The notes beneath the pieces were generated by a model, which was given only the letters and a program-made list of their open reading frames with translations, had not been told where the DNA came from and did no database searches. Made by a program: the position numbers and the translations under genes. This document shows positions 25,901 through 38,521 of a stretch of 64,000 bases of DNA, piece after piece. Position 1 is the stretch's first letter. Each line of letters opens with the position of its first letter. Source of the DNA: Nymphaea colorata. Taxonomy: Eukaryota; Streptophyta; Magnoliopsida; Nymphaeales; Nymphaeaceae. The DNA is taken from the NCBI RefSeq assembly GCF_008831285.2, contig NC_045146.1, positions 24,569,703 through 24,633,702 on the forward strand. Reading direction: 5' to 3'.

Positions 25901-26500
25901 CAAGAAAAGCAGGGGCGGGGCACGGGGAACCGCCAAGGTTCCTCCAGTCTTATTACGAAACCCTAAGCTCCACGATCGAGATCACGAGTTCCTCCAGATC
26001 TCGAGTTCCTCCAGGTTCCGCTATGGCGAAACCCTAGCTCTCCCTCCCTCTCTGTCGCTCCCGCTCTCCCTCCCCCTCTCCTGCTGCTGCTGTTTCTTTT
26101 TCCTCTCCGTCTCTCTCATTTTAATTTTTCTCGCACTGCCAGTTCCTGTACGCACGTGAGAAGAAGGCCCCGCACGCTTGAGCCAGCTGACGGGGGGCGA
26201 GTTCAGAGGCATGAGAACGTGATTCAATTACGAAAGAACCCTCAGAGGGATCTAGAAATTACCGACCTTGGACCCCAGCGAAGCGAGCGAGGCTTCGGTT
26301 GCCCGGTGTGGGGCCGCAGGGTGGGTCCCACGAGCGGGTCGGGCCTAATTTGGAGCGGGGCCCAGGGACTTTTAATCTGTGGAGGGGACCATGGGGTCAG
26401 ATGGTTGCGGGGCCCACAGCCGTGTTCCCTTCCAAGCGAGGTGGGCTCCACACTTCCTTCTCCATGTCGTCCAACTGCCTCCTCGGTGTGCATGCTCGGA
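25900..26500 (-). promoter_or_regulatory. Probable promoter and first leader exon of the TFIIS-N gene
   Basis: A GC-rich island in AT-rich surroundings. On the minus strand it carries TGGGCC elements (site II, TGGGCY) near 26360 and 26415, which are typical of housekeeping promoters. These are followed at 26000-26150 by a purine-rich stretch and two AGGGTTT (telo-box) motifs at about 25965 and 26030. That arrangement suits a start of transcription near 26.1 kb reading left. The strand is inferred, because CT-rich DNA reading right could also be a leader. Confidence 0.4.
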
Positions 26501-26514
26501 TCGAATTTGAATGG

Positions 26515-26750
26515 GATTTGAAATACAAATGAGGAAAAGTTACATTTGGATCCAAATTTAAATTTCGAATCAAAACTGATCGATTTTCAAAATCGAAGAG
26601 TGTTTGATATGAGATATTTATTTAAATCCAAATTCAATCTAAATCTAAATCCAAATGTGACATGATTTAGTATATTAATTTTTTTTTTTTCTATATGTCG
26701 AAACGGTTCGATTGAATATCAAATAGGATATATTAACATTCCTAGTACAT
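26515..26750 (+). repeat. AT-rich dispersed repeat, copy A
   Basis: Contains repeated ATCCAAATTTAAATTT- and AAATCCAAAT-like words and ends with GGATATATTAACATTCCT. The end and the internal words are shared, with divergence, by the stretch at 41565-41850 in the same orientation. The nature of the repeat is unknown; similar words are common at the ends of plant LTR elements. Confidence 0.5.
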
Positions 26751-27529
26751 GTTTGAATGCAGTTACAGATATATTTTAAAAAGCCTTTTTGTTATGATAA
26801 ACTTAATTCTAGGTTTTATTCAGGCTTTTATAGTGACTTAATCACGCCGTCAGCATGGTCTTTTATGTTGCACTTGTTTGACGTCCTTTTTAACTCTTTT
26901 CGTAACAATCTTTTGCTTAGAAAATAACTTTCCAGCATTTTAATAAAAAATAGTAGTAGTGATTTAGAAAAAGATAAACTAGGAAGTGCTAAGCGGCCCA
27001 TGATTTAAATAATAAAATATGTCTTACCTCTGAGGTGCAACGTAGTTGACCCAGTTATGGGCATGAAGGCCTTAGATCATCAATTTGGATGTTATGTTCT
27101 TATGTTGTTGCATGAATAGAACTGGACTTATCGGACAAGGTGGATCTTAGATCTGACACTATGATTGATTGACTTTCTCTTTCAAATTTTGGATCCGACT
27201 TTACACGTGTAGATCCAATCGCAAATCTAGACTTCAAGAATGATGCATATAGAAAAAAATGGGTCAGTCAACCAACCGTGCACCGTTTCGTTCTATGTAA
27301 TCAATGATTGAGATGGACCAGACCAGACCCGTTCCTGTAAGGGAATTATATTATTGTTTTCGCCTAGACAAACTTCAATTGGCTCAACATCAGTAAGGCA
27401 GACCAGCCTCGGTGCATGTCCATAACATGTGGACCCTATGTGTCCAGTTTTTAGGTTTTTTTTTTTTTTTTTCTTTCTAATCATATAACACAAACCATAG
27501 AGCATTCAACAGGAAAACCTCTCTTTCGT

Positions 27530-27551
27530 TATATATATATATATATATATT
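27530..27551. repeat. TA microsatellite
   Basis: About 11 units of AT, uninterrupted. Confidence 0.9.
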
Positions 27552-27827
27552 CCATGGGAGGAGGTAGTTTAATAAGGGCAATAGAGCTGGCAAGAAAGGG
27601 AAGGAGGGTAGGCATGGCTTTTGTGGCTGGCACGACCATGGAATGTCCCACGATGAGTCACTAAACGTCAAAGTCAATGGTCAAACTGCCATTAACCCAA
27701 ACCCAACAGCGGTTAATCGGTCTTCATCTTGTGCGCAAGCAGCCAGATCTAACATGGCCCCGTCAAGCCACCATCACTTTCAGTGGCCCATAGTGCCGAC
27801 GTACTTGTCGGTTCACATTTTCAAACG

Positions 27828-27830
<3 letters not shown>

Positions 27831-27901
<71 letters not shown>
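27831..27901. repeat. Long TA microsatellite
   Basis: About 35 perfect TA units, the longest simple repeat in the window. Confidence 0.95.
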
Positions 27902-27904
<3 letters not shown>

Positions 27905-28363
27905 TTTAAATGACGAAAATGAAAATGAAATCGAAGGTTCTACCAACAGAGCGATAGGAGATAAGATTGGTTCATAGGCACTAATTTGTTATGCCTAGAT
28001 TGTTATAATGTTGGGTAAATAATATTGCTTACACTAAGTGTCATTAGCCTGGATTAAGACATTCTTAGAAGCTATGACATTTTTTTAACTTGCCAAATGA
28101 CTCTATGGCAAAAAGTGCGTTTCCTACTTTAGAGAAAATAACAAAAAAAAAGTCCAATTATGTGAAATGGAGACAAGCCGTCAGCATTGAAAAGGCAAGC
28201 ATTTGATTTCGAAAAGAAGTGTCATTTCTTAATATATTTATTTCGTTTGAATTAGTTTGACATCAACTCGTATCATTTTTTTTTTAATATGCTTCGATCA
28301 TTTGAATTAGTTTATTACCAACCAATATAAAATGTTCTAGCTAGATATTTGATTTGATCACCC

Positions 28364-28402
28364 TTCTCTCTCTCTCTCCATATATATATATACACATATA
28401 TA
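28364..28402. repeat. CT then TA microsatellite
   Basis: A CT run passes directly into TA units and an imperfect CATATATA tail. Confidence 0.85.
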
Positions 28403-29994
28403 TTATGAAAGTAGCAGTAGGGCAATTTTTTTTGCTCTGGGGGAGAGGACACCTTTAAAAAAGAGCAGAGGAGAGGAGAGGAGAGTAGGTCAACAATGTC
28501 CCAAGGCCACAAATTTTGTTGCTTAAAAAGGGTGCAAGGGGGTGGTGGGTCAGCTTTAGTGGAATATTGCTTCAATGGCCAACCTTAGCCTAATGACAGC
28601 AATCAAAGGGTGATTAAACCCCCTTTGAAAAGGAGGAGGAGGAGCTGAAAAGCATGTTTCTCTTCCAAGAACGTGGTATTAACCATGGAATTGGAGAAAA
28701 GTTTACCCTAACTAAGATGAGTTCGAGACTTTAGCATTGTAGTGTGGTGTGAAAGAGAAGATAGTGGAAAGGTGTTTGAGTCCAACTTCTTTTGCTTTTG
28801 CTTTTTCCCTTTTTTTAAGTTGTTACATTCTTCCAAGAGCTGAAGAGTGCGATGGGAAAAATTGAAAATCGAATCATGTGGGCTAATCTAATCAACTGTG
28901 CATTGGCATAAGGATATTAGTATATTTACACAAAGAAGAATGAAAATAATATATAAGAACAATTTTATAAGTTAAGAATGCTAAAATCATTTAAAAATAC
29001 TAAAAATGAATAATAAATTTCATTTCAGTTCCTGTATAATATCTTTGAAATATAATGAGACACCTAAAAACAGCCTTGAATCCTAAAAAGATAGGAAGGG
29101 ATTGCTTCCAACTCACTTGAACTGTGAAGAAAATTGCACCCATATTGTCCATTTAGGAGGTTTAGTATCAAATTATTGACTTCCATATATATATATATAT
29201 GCATATACATGATCGACCCACTTGGGCTCGGTAGCTCTATTGACATTTAAAAACAAAAAGAAGAAGGAAAAAAGGTGAAAGTTAGGCTTTAAATGAAAAG
29301 GGGAAGAATCGATAGAACCATAACTTTCTTCAATGAGTGTCATTTATGAGCGTTGCCACTTGCTCCATGTCAATGATCAAGATAAATTCTTTTTGCTTCC
29401 TAGAGTCAATTTCTTGCCATATTAAACTATCCATACTTGTCTGCCCATATATTTTCCTTGCAAAAGACCCCCATTGTATTAGGTTTTTGATCAACAATTG
29501 TTTACTCCGTTTCTCTCTCTAGACTATATATATATATACACAGAGAGAGAGAAAGGTTTTACATGGGCTTTCGTGCAGGGCATTCAATGTCATGGAGTAA
29601 TTAATGCGGGGAAGAAATTATTTTAACTATTCCTTGCAGAAGGAAAATATTTAACGAGAGGAAAACGAGGAAGATGGAACTTTTCGGTGTGACACAGCGA
29701 CCTCCACATAAATGACAACCCTCCGAAGCTCTTTCATTAAAATACTAAACAAACAATAAAGTCTGACCAAAGCACATTCCCAGAAATATATTATATACTT
29801 AAATACGGACATTGATAGTTCGGTCCAGAGTAGAGTATGATCCCCACCATTATAATATCACCTGCGCTTAAGCCATCCAACCACGGGCCAATACTATCAT
29901 TAACCAATAAGTAATCATGTTTATCCTTTAATGTACTGAATTATCGCAATAAAAAATTATTAACTAAATAAAAAGGTGAGCAAGAAACTGTCAA

Positions 29995-30230
29995 AGGCCG
30001 GTACGGAAGGGGGTGGGTGGGGCCCGGAGTCGTACCCTGACCGGTGAGTGCACGAAGTGACGTTGTGGAGCCGACTGACAGCTGTCCCTTCCCCACCCTG
30101 CTTGTCGGCCTTCTACGGGCCACAAGTCTCTTCTTTTTCTGACCATGGGGCCCGCATATCCCCTGCCAGCCACGTGTCCGTTTTTAGTGGGGCCCGAAAA
30201 GGGCCGCTTACGTCAGTGCGGAGCCCAACC
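29995..30230. promoter_or_regulatory. Orphan GC-rich island with G-box
   Basis: Contains several GGGGCCC words, a CCACGTGTCC G-box/ABRE-like site near 30171-30180, and a TTACGTCAGT site near 30207. These features suggest a promoter, but no gene starts on either side, so it may be the remnant of one or a piece of a mobile element. Confidence 0.25.
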
Positions 30231-33200
30231 GATGCTCTTTAATTTGGATTTGGGTCGCATTTCTTTGTTCGGATTTGAATCTCGGGTCCGGACTGCGTGT
30301 CCAACCAGATGGGATCCATTTAATGATTCCCCTGTGGATTGAGGCAGCCAAAAGAGAGCATGAGAGGGACTCGGTAGAAGAATCTAATTCTCCTCCTATG
30401 GGGCTCCACATTATGTACATTAATAATATTCCCAATTATTAATGGACATCGTGGATCCTCAAGTGAAAAAAAAAAAAAAAGATTGGCACTTGAGAAGAAT
30501 TTATGAGGAGAACATCAACTCACGCCGACTGCATTTTGGCCTTTTTTTTTTTTTTTTAAACTTTTTGCAGTACTGTTAAATGTATTTTTGTCGTGCTCCA
30601 CCTGCCATGAATAGGCGCTTGAACAACTTCTATTGATTCAAACTAAGCTCCTTTTTGCTTGTTAAACTGAAAAAACATATTGTTAAATGCATGTAATTTA
30701 GTTCACATAAAACAAACTCCCAAGTCCCACCAATTAAATTATGCCACCTTAAACTTATTTCAACTCATCGCCAATCTCATAAATGACAACCATAAGAACG
30801 GATGAACATATTTGAAGCTTAGAAGTGGATGGAGGAATTGACGAGACAAGTTGGGATGGAGGCAGTGGAGCTAGGACCCCGATGGGGCCGACTGCCCACT
30901 CGGGTGGTGGACCGATGGGACTCAAAGTCTCGGAAAAACTGGTCTCTATCGCCCTCGGAATTAAAAATCTTAGGACGCGGGAGACGGGCCCTTGCGTTGT
31001 GATGTGATGTGACTGGGAGAAAAGCACTGCGTGGATTGTCCGAATCTCCGACTTGGCATTTATTTATAAATGATTAACAACAACAGGAGGAGGAAATTTA
31101 AGCTGTACTTTGTCGATTGGAATGGAATAAATGAATCGATTAGAATAAGTTCGGACCTTTAAGCGGAGCCGTGCGTTTGGCAACTTGCAACTCACTCTCA
31201 TTAATTGCTTTTGTTAGGTCTAACAGTGAGAGCCCCGTCTACTTCGCTAACGGGTTCGGACTCAAAGCCATCGGCTTTGAGCGTTAGGGATTTAATAGCC
31301 CGTCTTTTTTGTTGTAACTAGGCGAGTTATCAAAAGAAAATAAGAAAAAAATCATATCCTTCTCGAGACTTCAAATCTCTTACGTCTCAAAATCTTAACC
31401 TTTTTCATTAGCTGGCGCTAGGTTTGACGTGATTGATTAGCTACCGGCCCGGGTCCTCTTGATGTTTAGAAGGAACAAAAAGTCCCTGACGATTTGTCCC
31501 TACAATATGGTCCTTGGATTTACGAAGAAGAGGGTGAATGGAATATATTAAGTTAATAGAGAGGCCCGTTTAACAAGTACTTTCACCATTAATGCGGCAA
31601 ATCTTTTTCATACCCACAAACGGTATAGAATAGATGAAGGTATGGGTGGCCACAGCTAAGTAAGTACATAGGGAGCCGGTAAGAATCAGATTTATAGTAC
31701 AGAAAAGAATGACTAGAAATGCTTTGCTCGATCTGTCTGCATCCTTACTGCCAACCTCGGCCTAGCTCAGGCTCTTCTTTTAATACAATTAATTGCACCA
31801 AAGAGTACAATTGCACAGGTACTCCTTTGGCAACTTCGTCTATTTTACTTCTAATGGCGGAGTAAAAAAAAGCAAAGGAATAGTCAATACCGGAGTAACC
31901 TCATGATCTTCTCTCGCCATAAATAAACCCAGGGTTTTCAAGTTTGGCTCATTCTGTGGAACGAGATGAGATCGAAGCTTCTTCAATGTCAAAGCTTTGT
32001 CTAAATCAGCAAGCCTAGGCTGAGCAGAAGCCAATAATACACGCTTGAACCAGCTCAAGCTGTGGTGTCTCTTTGCTTCAATGTTTAACGAGACAAAGAG
32101 TTGAGCTTGGCAACAAAACCACTATTACATATATGTGACATTAGTTTATAGTTTTCGTTTGAATTTGAGGATACATACGTGAGCTTTGTCGAGATCGAAG
32201 AAAGTTATGCATAATTGAGTTGGCTCATGTAGTCGAAGTAGTGGTTCAGATTGACTATTTAATGGGCGAATCACGGTTCACAAGCGAGCTTAGCTTAGGC
32301 GAGTCAAGTTCAAGCCAACTTACCTCGGAATCTAGGTGGTTCTATCGTACAGCTTTCAACTTGAATGTTGTTCCTGCCATGCCACTTTTGCCCACTTTTG
32401 CTATATAGAAGAGTAGCACTAACTAAAAAGTGAATTAAGCAAGTGTCGTCTATAGATCCTTCACTCCTCTCGGCATAATTTTATAAACTGAGTACATTTA
32501 CTTTAACACCGGCCTTTTTGAGTGAAGCTTGCTTTAGTTTAGTTTGTTATTGAACAAGCGGAGCAGTTTCAAGTCCGCGAACCTCCTTCTTAAGATAAAT
32601 TTTGTAGGGGTGGGGGTAAGGAAGATCAAGACACACCCGCCGCCGCCCGGTGACAGAGCTAGGTGTGGGCAGCTGCTTACACGGAGCTGATGTCATGAGA
32701 AGTGCCATTTGGATTCAACAAAAAGCTCTAAGACGCATTGTATTATTTTCTCCACCATTCATACATGCCCTAAGTTTGATTGGTTCAATCATTTTTATTC
32801 ATGAACAAGTTCATAGACTTTGGTAGAATAAGAAAGCGGAAAAGAATAAATAAAAAAAAAAAATCGGCACGTGACATACTGGCTTTCAGATAGGCAAATA
32901 ATTAGAATGGTTGAGAAGAAGAAGATGGCGACAATAATGAATCGACGCTATCATGGACCACAAAAGAGTAACCAAAGTAATTACTAAGGCCATGCAGATA
33001 GATCCTTGACATCACATGGTCCACATCTTGATGGTTACTTTTCTGCCCTTGCTGGATACGGATCTGCTCAAACTGTTCGGACTCTTACTGAACTCAGACA
33101 TGTATGGTACTACGTATATACTAATACGAGGATGGGCAAGACCCAATTGTTTCATATACGGATCCATGACATTCTTCGGTAGATGCACCACAATCTTAGT

Positions 33201-33738
33201 TGATGGGAGTTCTACTCTCTATTCATATTTCGACGCAGCCCAATACCCCAAAAATAAGAGAGAGAAAGGGCTTCGGCTTCCTTGAGTTTTCGGACAATAA
33301 AGGTCATGAAAATGGTAAGCAAGAACCACCAAAGATTTGGCAGATCCATGTTTTTGTCCGCCAGTATGAAACATAACAATCATAAAAAATTGCCAAGACG
33401 TTAAGATATGGAGATAGAGAGAAGTAATTAAGTCAAGGCAGGTTCTTGACAAGGTTAAAATCTTGGGTGGCCACTGGTTTTGCCTTCATCGGAACATGAC
33501 AAAAGAGGAGGGACGCATGTTGTTGATCAAACTCCGGCGACCCAGTCTCGATTCAACGTGACCTGTCTGGAAAGCTGCCGAGGAGGTCTTGATGCTACTG
33601 GTGGGGTTTGATCTTGACACTTTCACCATCCCGGTTTAATGCGAAAAAGAAAAAGATCCATCATATAATTTATTCATGGGGACAGCGCCTCGCAAAGGCT
33701 GACCATGGTCTCCACTCTCAAACAACATAACATGTCAT

Positions 33739-33741
<3 letters not shown>

Positions 33742-33781
<40 letters not shown>
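33742..33781. repeat. TA microsatellite downstream of the ADF gene
   Basis: About 20 perfect TA units, 200 bases past the ADF stop codon. Confidence 0.95.
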
Positions 33782-33784
<3 letters not shown>

Positions 33785-33984
33785 TTTGTTTTTCTCTCAA
33801 CCATCTATTACAAAGAATGAGACGGTTCTCTCGGTGATTTTGAGTAGCCAATCACCACTCACTTACTTTTTCTCTCATGTATATGTACATATTGGTGATT
33901 TACAGAGATATTTTCAGTTTAATTAGCAGCACTACAATTAGGAGCGTGTGTGTAAGCTAACATGGGAATGAGAGACGAATGGCT

Positions 33985-35177
33985 CTATTTTGCTTTGTCT
34001 TTGATAACCTCAATCCCCATCTCGGTTGGGTCGGTCGCCTGTAGCTCATAATGAATCCCCTCTAGAGCCCTCCTCAAGCCATCCTTGAAAGTTGCATACA
34101 ACATCTTCGCTCTTATTTTTGAAGCACTTGGGGACCTGCACGGAAAAGATCTCGTGAATCATTTGAATTAAGTTGCCGGAATCAGTCAGCATTCGGAACG
34201 AGAAGTTCGACATATATTTAACTTCGAGAAAAAGGATAAACTTGTTTGATCTATATGCCTCGCATATATGATGATTTTTAAGCTTTTCATTGTCAATTTT
34301 AAATGTTTGTTTTCTCCTAACAAGACACAGAAATTCCCCAGTGTTGCATGAAATTTCCCCAGAAAGATCAGACAGACCTCTTGTTAAGGATGAAATAAGA
34401 TTTACTATACATGGATAAGATTTACCCATCATTTCAAAGCACCTCATCGTCCTTTAATTTCTTTATCGATGATCTTGTTGATAACTGGCCATACATGAGC
34501 TTATGAATAATATGATGAATCAGAAAAAATTACTTAACATTAAAAGTAGGAGATATTCATAGTAAACGAAAACAATGATATTATATATAGATATATGAAA
34601 GAAATACTATTCATCGTCCTCTCACCGTGGAATTATTATACTATGCTTGTGTAACGGTGGAATCGAAGACACAGTCATTAGATCGATCGACTCGAGCATA
34701 CCCACTTTGCATAGTGGCGCAACCGAGTCAACCTATCTCAGAATTATAGTGCCAAGGATCATAACGTTACCAGGTGATCAAGAAGATCTTGCTCATCGGG
34801 AAATTGTCAATCGTGACAAAGTCGAAATCGAAGACGGCATATCGGCAATCGTCGCTCGGAAGAGACGCGGCGAGTTCTTCATAACTTGCAGCGGATCCGC
34901 CGACCTGGTCGACCATCACCAGCTTCGAGTGCTCGTCGATCTTGAAAACGATGAACTTGTGCGCCTTCTTCTTCTTGAGCTCCGTGAACATATTCTTGCA
35001 CTCATCAGAGATCGGCAGCCCAATGTTTCTCTTGTGAACCAGAAAGCAGGAAAAAGGAGACCCTTTTGTTAGAAATGAACAGGTGGGCATCTCGATTAAC
35101 GAGACATATTGTCTCCAAATTGAAAGTGAACGGCAACAATAACAATAAACCTGTACCATTCTGAATGCCAATGCCAT
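33985..35177 (-). CDS. ADF5: Actin-depolymerising factor, ADF5-like
   Basis: Three coding exons: 35157-35177, 34771-35030 and 33985-34135; all junctions are GT/AG and the product is 143 aa, the length of Arabidopsis ADF5. Exon 1 codes only MALAFRM, like the MAMAFKM start of ADF5-type members. Exon 2 carries the ADF-H core with ISDECKNMF, KIDE, the SYEELAASLP loop, and DCRYAVFDFDFVT before the actin-binding long helix region KIFLITW. Exon 3 has SPSASKIRAKMLYATFKDGL, the helix that contacts actin, and ends GIEVIKDKAK. Members bind actin monomers and filaments in the cytoplasm; ADF5-type members of subclass III are reported to bundle rather than sever, so the name does not settle the activity. 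The ATG at 35177 was chosen because the earlier in-frame codon is only a GTG. Intron 1 has no stop (see findings). Confidence 0.93.
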
Positions 35178-35258
35178 GGAAGAAATCACAGAGCAGGCTT
35201 CCTTCTTCCTTTGCTTTTCTTAAAGTTTACTTGCTTTATAGGATGGCTGACCCGAGTG

Positions 35259-35267
35259 TTATATATA
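35259..35267 (-). promoter_or_regulatory. TATA box of the ADF gene
   Basis: Minus-strand CTATATATAAC, about 82 bases before the ADF start codon, which would put the start of transcription near 35230 and leave a leader of about 50 bases. Confidence 0.6.
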
Positions 35268-35295
35268 GAGGAGCCTTTTCTAAACGCCCCTTCTT

Positions 35296-35298
<3 letters not shown>

Positions 35299-35355
<57 letters not shown>
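35299..35355. repeat. TA microsatellite beside the ADF core promoter
   Basis: About 28 perfect TA units beginning 32 bases upstream of the ADF TATA box. Confidence 0.95.
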
Positions 35356-35357
<2 letters not shown>

Positions 35358-35379
35358 AAGGCCCAAGTGAGAAAATCGT

Positions 35380-38300
35380 TGGAGGTGCTGTTTGACCACG
35401 ATTAATTGAATGAGAATGATTGGATGAGTCCTACTAATGATGGAAGTACCAAATCTTTGGAAGCATATATGGACGATGTTTTGTTGTCAAGCACGAACAA
35501 ATTTAAAAAACTTCGTAGCAAAGTGCTTCACCATCAATTGCGTAGTTAATGGGGAAAATATTTGGTACGTAGTAGTATTGAAGGTAGAGGAAGTAATTAG
35601 TAGCTGATCATATGAAAAACCTACCAGGCTTAATCCAAATATGTGGGTTTTGGCAGTTTATCTAGAGGAATGAATCTTGTGTCATGATTGTTTTATAAAA
35701 CAGAATGTAGTGAAGCTTCGAATTTTTGTTTATGGTGGGCTAAATTATTGAGCATTGTAGAAGCATGTATGCACTTTGGAATCGCATGTTTAAAGTTACA
35801 TGAGGCGGATGCCCATTATACCCCAAGGTGCTTTAGCGCACATGGCAGCAAGGTAGTTGGTTTTTTTTATAGGGACTATAGTTGTGTTCAAGTCTTGGAG
35901 TGATCGCTATCATGTTCGAGTGTTCGAGTGCGCTTCTCCTATAAACCATAAAAATTCTAAAGTATGTTATGTCTACCCTCAAGGTAGAGGACACAAGGGG
36001 TAGTGGCCTCTATTAAAGGCAGTGAAATGAACCACTCACTCGTACCTTAAAAAAAAAAAACAAAAAAAAGACCCAATATCAAACCAAAACAAAATTGGAA
36101 AGTCCATTAAAATATCAAATATTTCCATGCATTAATTTTCAATAGTACCAAATATTTTTTTAAGAGAAGTTTAATTCCCCAATGATGGACCTACACGTTT
36201 CGAGGGACACATTATCAAGATGCACTTATATGCTTTGTCTATGCACCACTACACTTCACATTTCAAATGCATTTCTTTTTGCTTGACTTACCATTTGATT
36301 GGATCCCACATGCTTTTCGAAAAATTTTGAAGTTGACCAAACAACATCTTTTATTGCTGGCTTGCCGGGCCAGGCATAGTCGGTCCGGAAGAGTAAGATT
36401 GAAGACCTTAAGTTAAAAGAAGGTCAAGAGTTGAACAATGAAAATACTTTCCGATTAAATAGAATGAATGCAACAAACATTGAATTATTTTCGTACCACT
36501 AAAACATGCTAACCGTTGACAATCTGCGGTTTATGAGTTGTGTGAAAATTCATTAGCAGGAGGTGTGAGGATGTAGAGACTGCTTTCGGCATCTCCGAAT
36601 TTCATTGGATCCCAAGATAAAAACAGGAACTTGGAGGAACTGGATACTTCTTTGCGAAAAAATGATCCATAGAAGGACCACCCACATGCACTAATTAAAT
36701 TAGTTCTTCTTTTTCTTAATGAGAATGACATCCAAGATAATGCTTTACGTGGTTAGGACCACCTCAAGTATTAGGATAAAAGACATGATCAGAGTTCAAC
36801 TTGGAGTGAAGGTGTCGGATTTTGCATTCTGGTGCCCAAAGTAAATTATTGGCTCAACTTTAGTATCAACCACAGATCTTATAGGGGAAGGTGTACAGGT
36901 GCATAGATGAATGCACACTCGCACCTGCAACATGGATTTGAGAAATAATTCATATTCTGTACATTGTAAACCCTTAGTCAAGTTGATAGGATGACTTATA
37001 ATAATTAGTTGATATATTCTTAATATTTAACTAATTCACAAATCTTTCCATCGTTCTTATATATCTTGACAGTGCCATTTAAAAGATTCGACATGCTTCC
37101 CCATGCCCAATTGTAATTTGTGCATATCAGTAACACCAAAAAACAGTAATTTGGTTCTGCCAAGATAGTTTTTTATGATTTGGTGGATTACTATTGATGC
37201 CATGAAACATATGGATATCTGAACATCAAGCCATTGATCAAATCTAGCCACATTTTAAAAGCAAAAATGTCATTGGAGTAAGAAATTCAGAGCTTTTCTT
37301 TTCACTCTGCCTCTCACTTTTTCCTGCGCCGGGCTAGTCAATTTGAACCCATTCTTTTGAAAAAGGAAGAAAAAGGCCAACTCTCGGGATGCAACTTTTT
37401 ATTATACCTGCAAAAGTCCCCCTTTTTTTTTTAGAGGGAAAAAGTTTCTTCTCTTCAACCAAATTGATGCATTATAAAAAGAAGGAAGTCCATGCTTGTG
37501 GAAAAAGTAAAAGGAAGGAGGTGCGGGCCTCTCTGTCTCTGGAAATTCAGAGAAAAGGAAGGCGGAGTCGTGTGAGATCCTTCTCGCTATAATCGCTGCA
37601 GAATATGATGGAAAACTGTGGGAAAAGTGTTATGGGAATCGGTGTCCCTCATAAAGTGTGCCATTGAAAAGGTCTGTGGTCCGTCCGGTCTGAACGCCCC
37701 ATCAAGACATTTTACGAGGGAAATCTGCAATTCTGCTTACCATGGTAAATCTACTTTTCGCAGCCTGATTATATTCAAATTACTTTTCACAGCCTGAGCC
37801 GGTCGACGGGGTCGTCCGGCAACTTCGGCTGGAAGATCAGGCGACAAGATGACCTGTTCCGTGACCGTGATTATCAGGTTATCTCTCTTTCTTGCTCTCT
37901 CTCTCTCTCTCTCTCCTTTCTCTCTGCTGTGGGCCTGTGCCCGTGGGTACTGGGTAGGCTGTAGCATGTAGCTGGTAGACGGTAGCCGACCAGATGTTTC
38001 CAGCGAGCAGCCTTTCGTTGCCTCGGGTCCTTTTGAGGATTTCTTCAGCGACCTTGCCGGGAATCTATGCCGATGCCATGGTTCCTAACTTCCTTGACTA
38101 TGCCATGTTGGTTTCCTTTTTCAGCATTCATGATTCAGGTTTCCGAAGATCACGTAGGATATTGATGGAGGTTCATCATCAGTTGATTTGCCAAGCATAT
38201 ATAACATAGTAATGCCTGTCAGTAGTTACCTTTCATTCAGTGATGCACCGTCCCACTGAGTAGAGTATGATTTTAATTACTTTTATTTTTCTGCTTTACC

Positions 38301-38390
38301 TTTATGTATACATGACTAATAATTTCGCCCGTATAACAAAGAGGCCATCACATTCATTTTCTCAACTTTGTCGTTCGTTAGACAATGGCA
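35380..38390. other. Intergenic DNA, no recognised gene
   Basis: Short open frames only. A CT microsatellite lies at about 37890-37914. I see no protein or RNA motif that I can support. Confidence 0.45.
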
Positions 38391-38391
38391 G

Positions 38392-38521
38392 GTATGCAAT
38401 GAAGATTTTGATCCATTCAGGGGAGGAACTAGAGTTGGTGAGGCAAAAACTACGTGTTTCATCCCTTTTGAGTCATCCCAACCTACTTCCTCTTCTTGCC
38501 CATGCTAGCATCGCAGTGAAG
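38392..38521 (+). pseudogene. Stranded exon of an STK16/AtPK3-like kinase
   Basis: 130 bases that translate to YAMKILIHSGEELELVRQKL followed by RVSSLLSHPNLLPLL and ending AVK. This is the third-strand lysine and helix-C region of the plant STK16-like Ser/Thr kinase family (AtPK3/ENV7 type), where relatives read YAMKKVLI; here one of the two lysine codons is missing. The exon is bounded by an AG acceptor (38390-38391) with a T-rich tract, and by a GTACTT donor after AAG. I find neither the first exon (glycine-rich loop) before it nor the HRD/DFG exons after it within several kb. The likely explanation is a transposed or deleted gene remnant. Confidence 0.6.

Larger units (their letters stand above)
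26751..33984. other. Repeat-rich intergenic DNA, no recognised gene
   Basis: Dominated by TA and CT microsatellites and homopolymer runs. The only unusual part is a GC-rich island at about 29995-30230. None of the short open frames is convincing; several are translations of TA repeats. Confidence 0.5.

Noticed and set aside
25643-26159. Lys/Glu-rich frames on the plus strand
   Set aside because: They fall in the purine-rich leader and promoter area of the minus-strand TFIIS-N gene and have no domain.
27783-27977. Frames of repeated Ile-Tyr
   Set aside because: Direct translations of TA microsatellites; the same applies to frames at 33705-33926 and 35165-35405.
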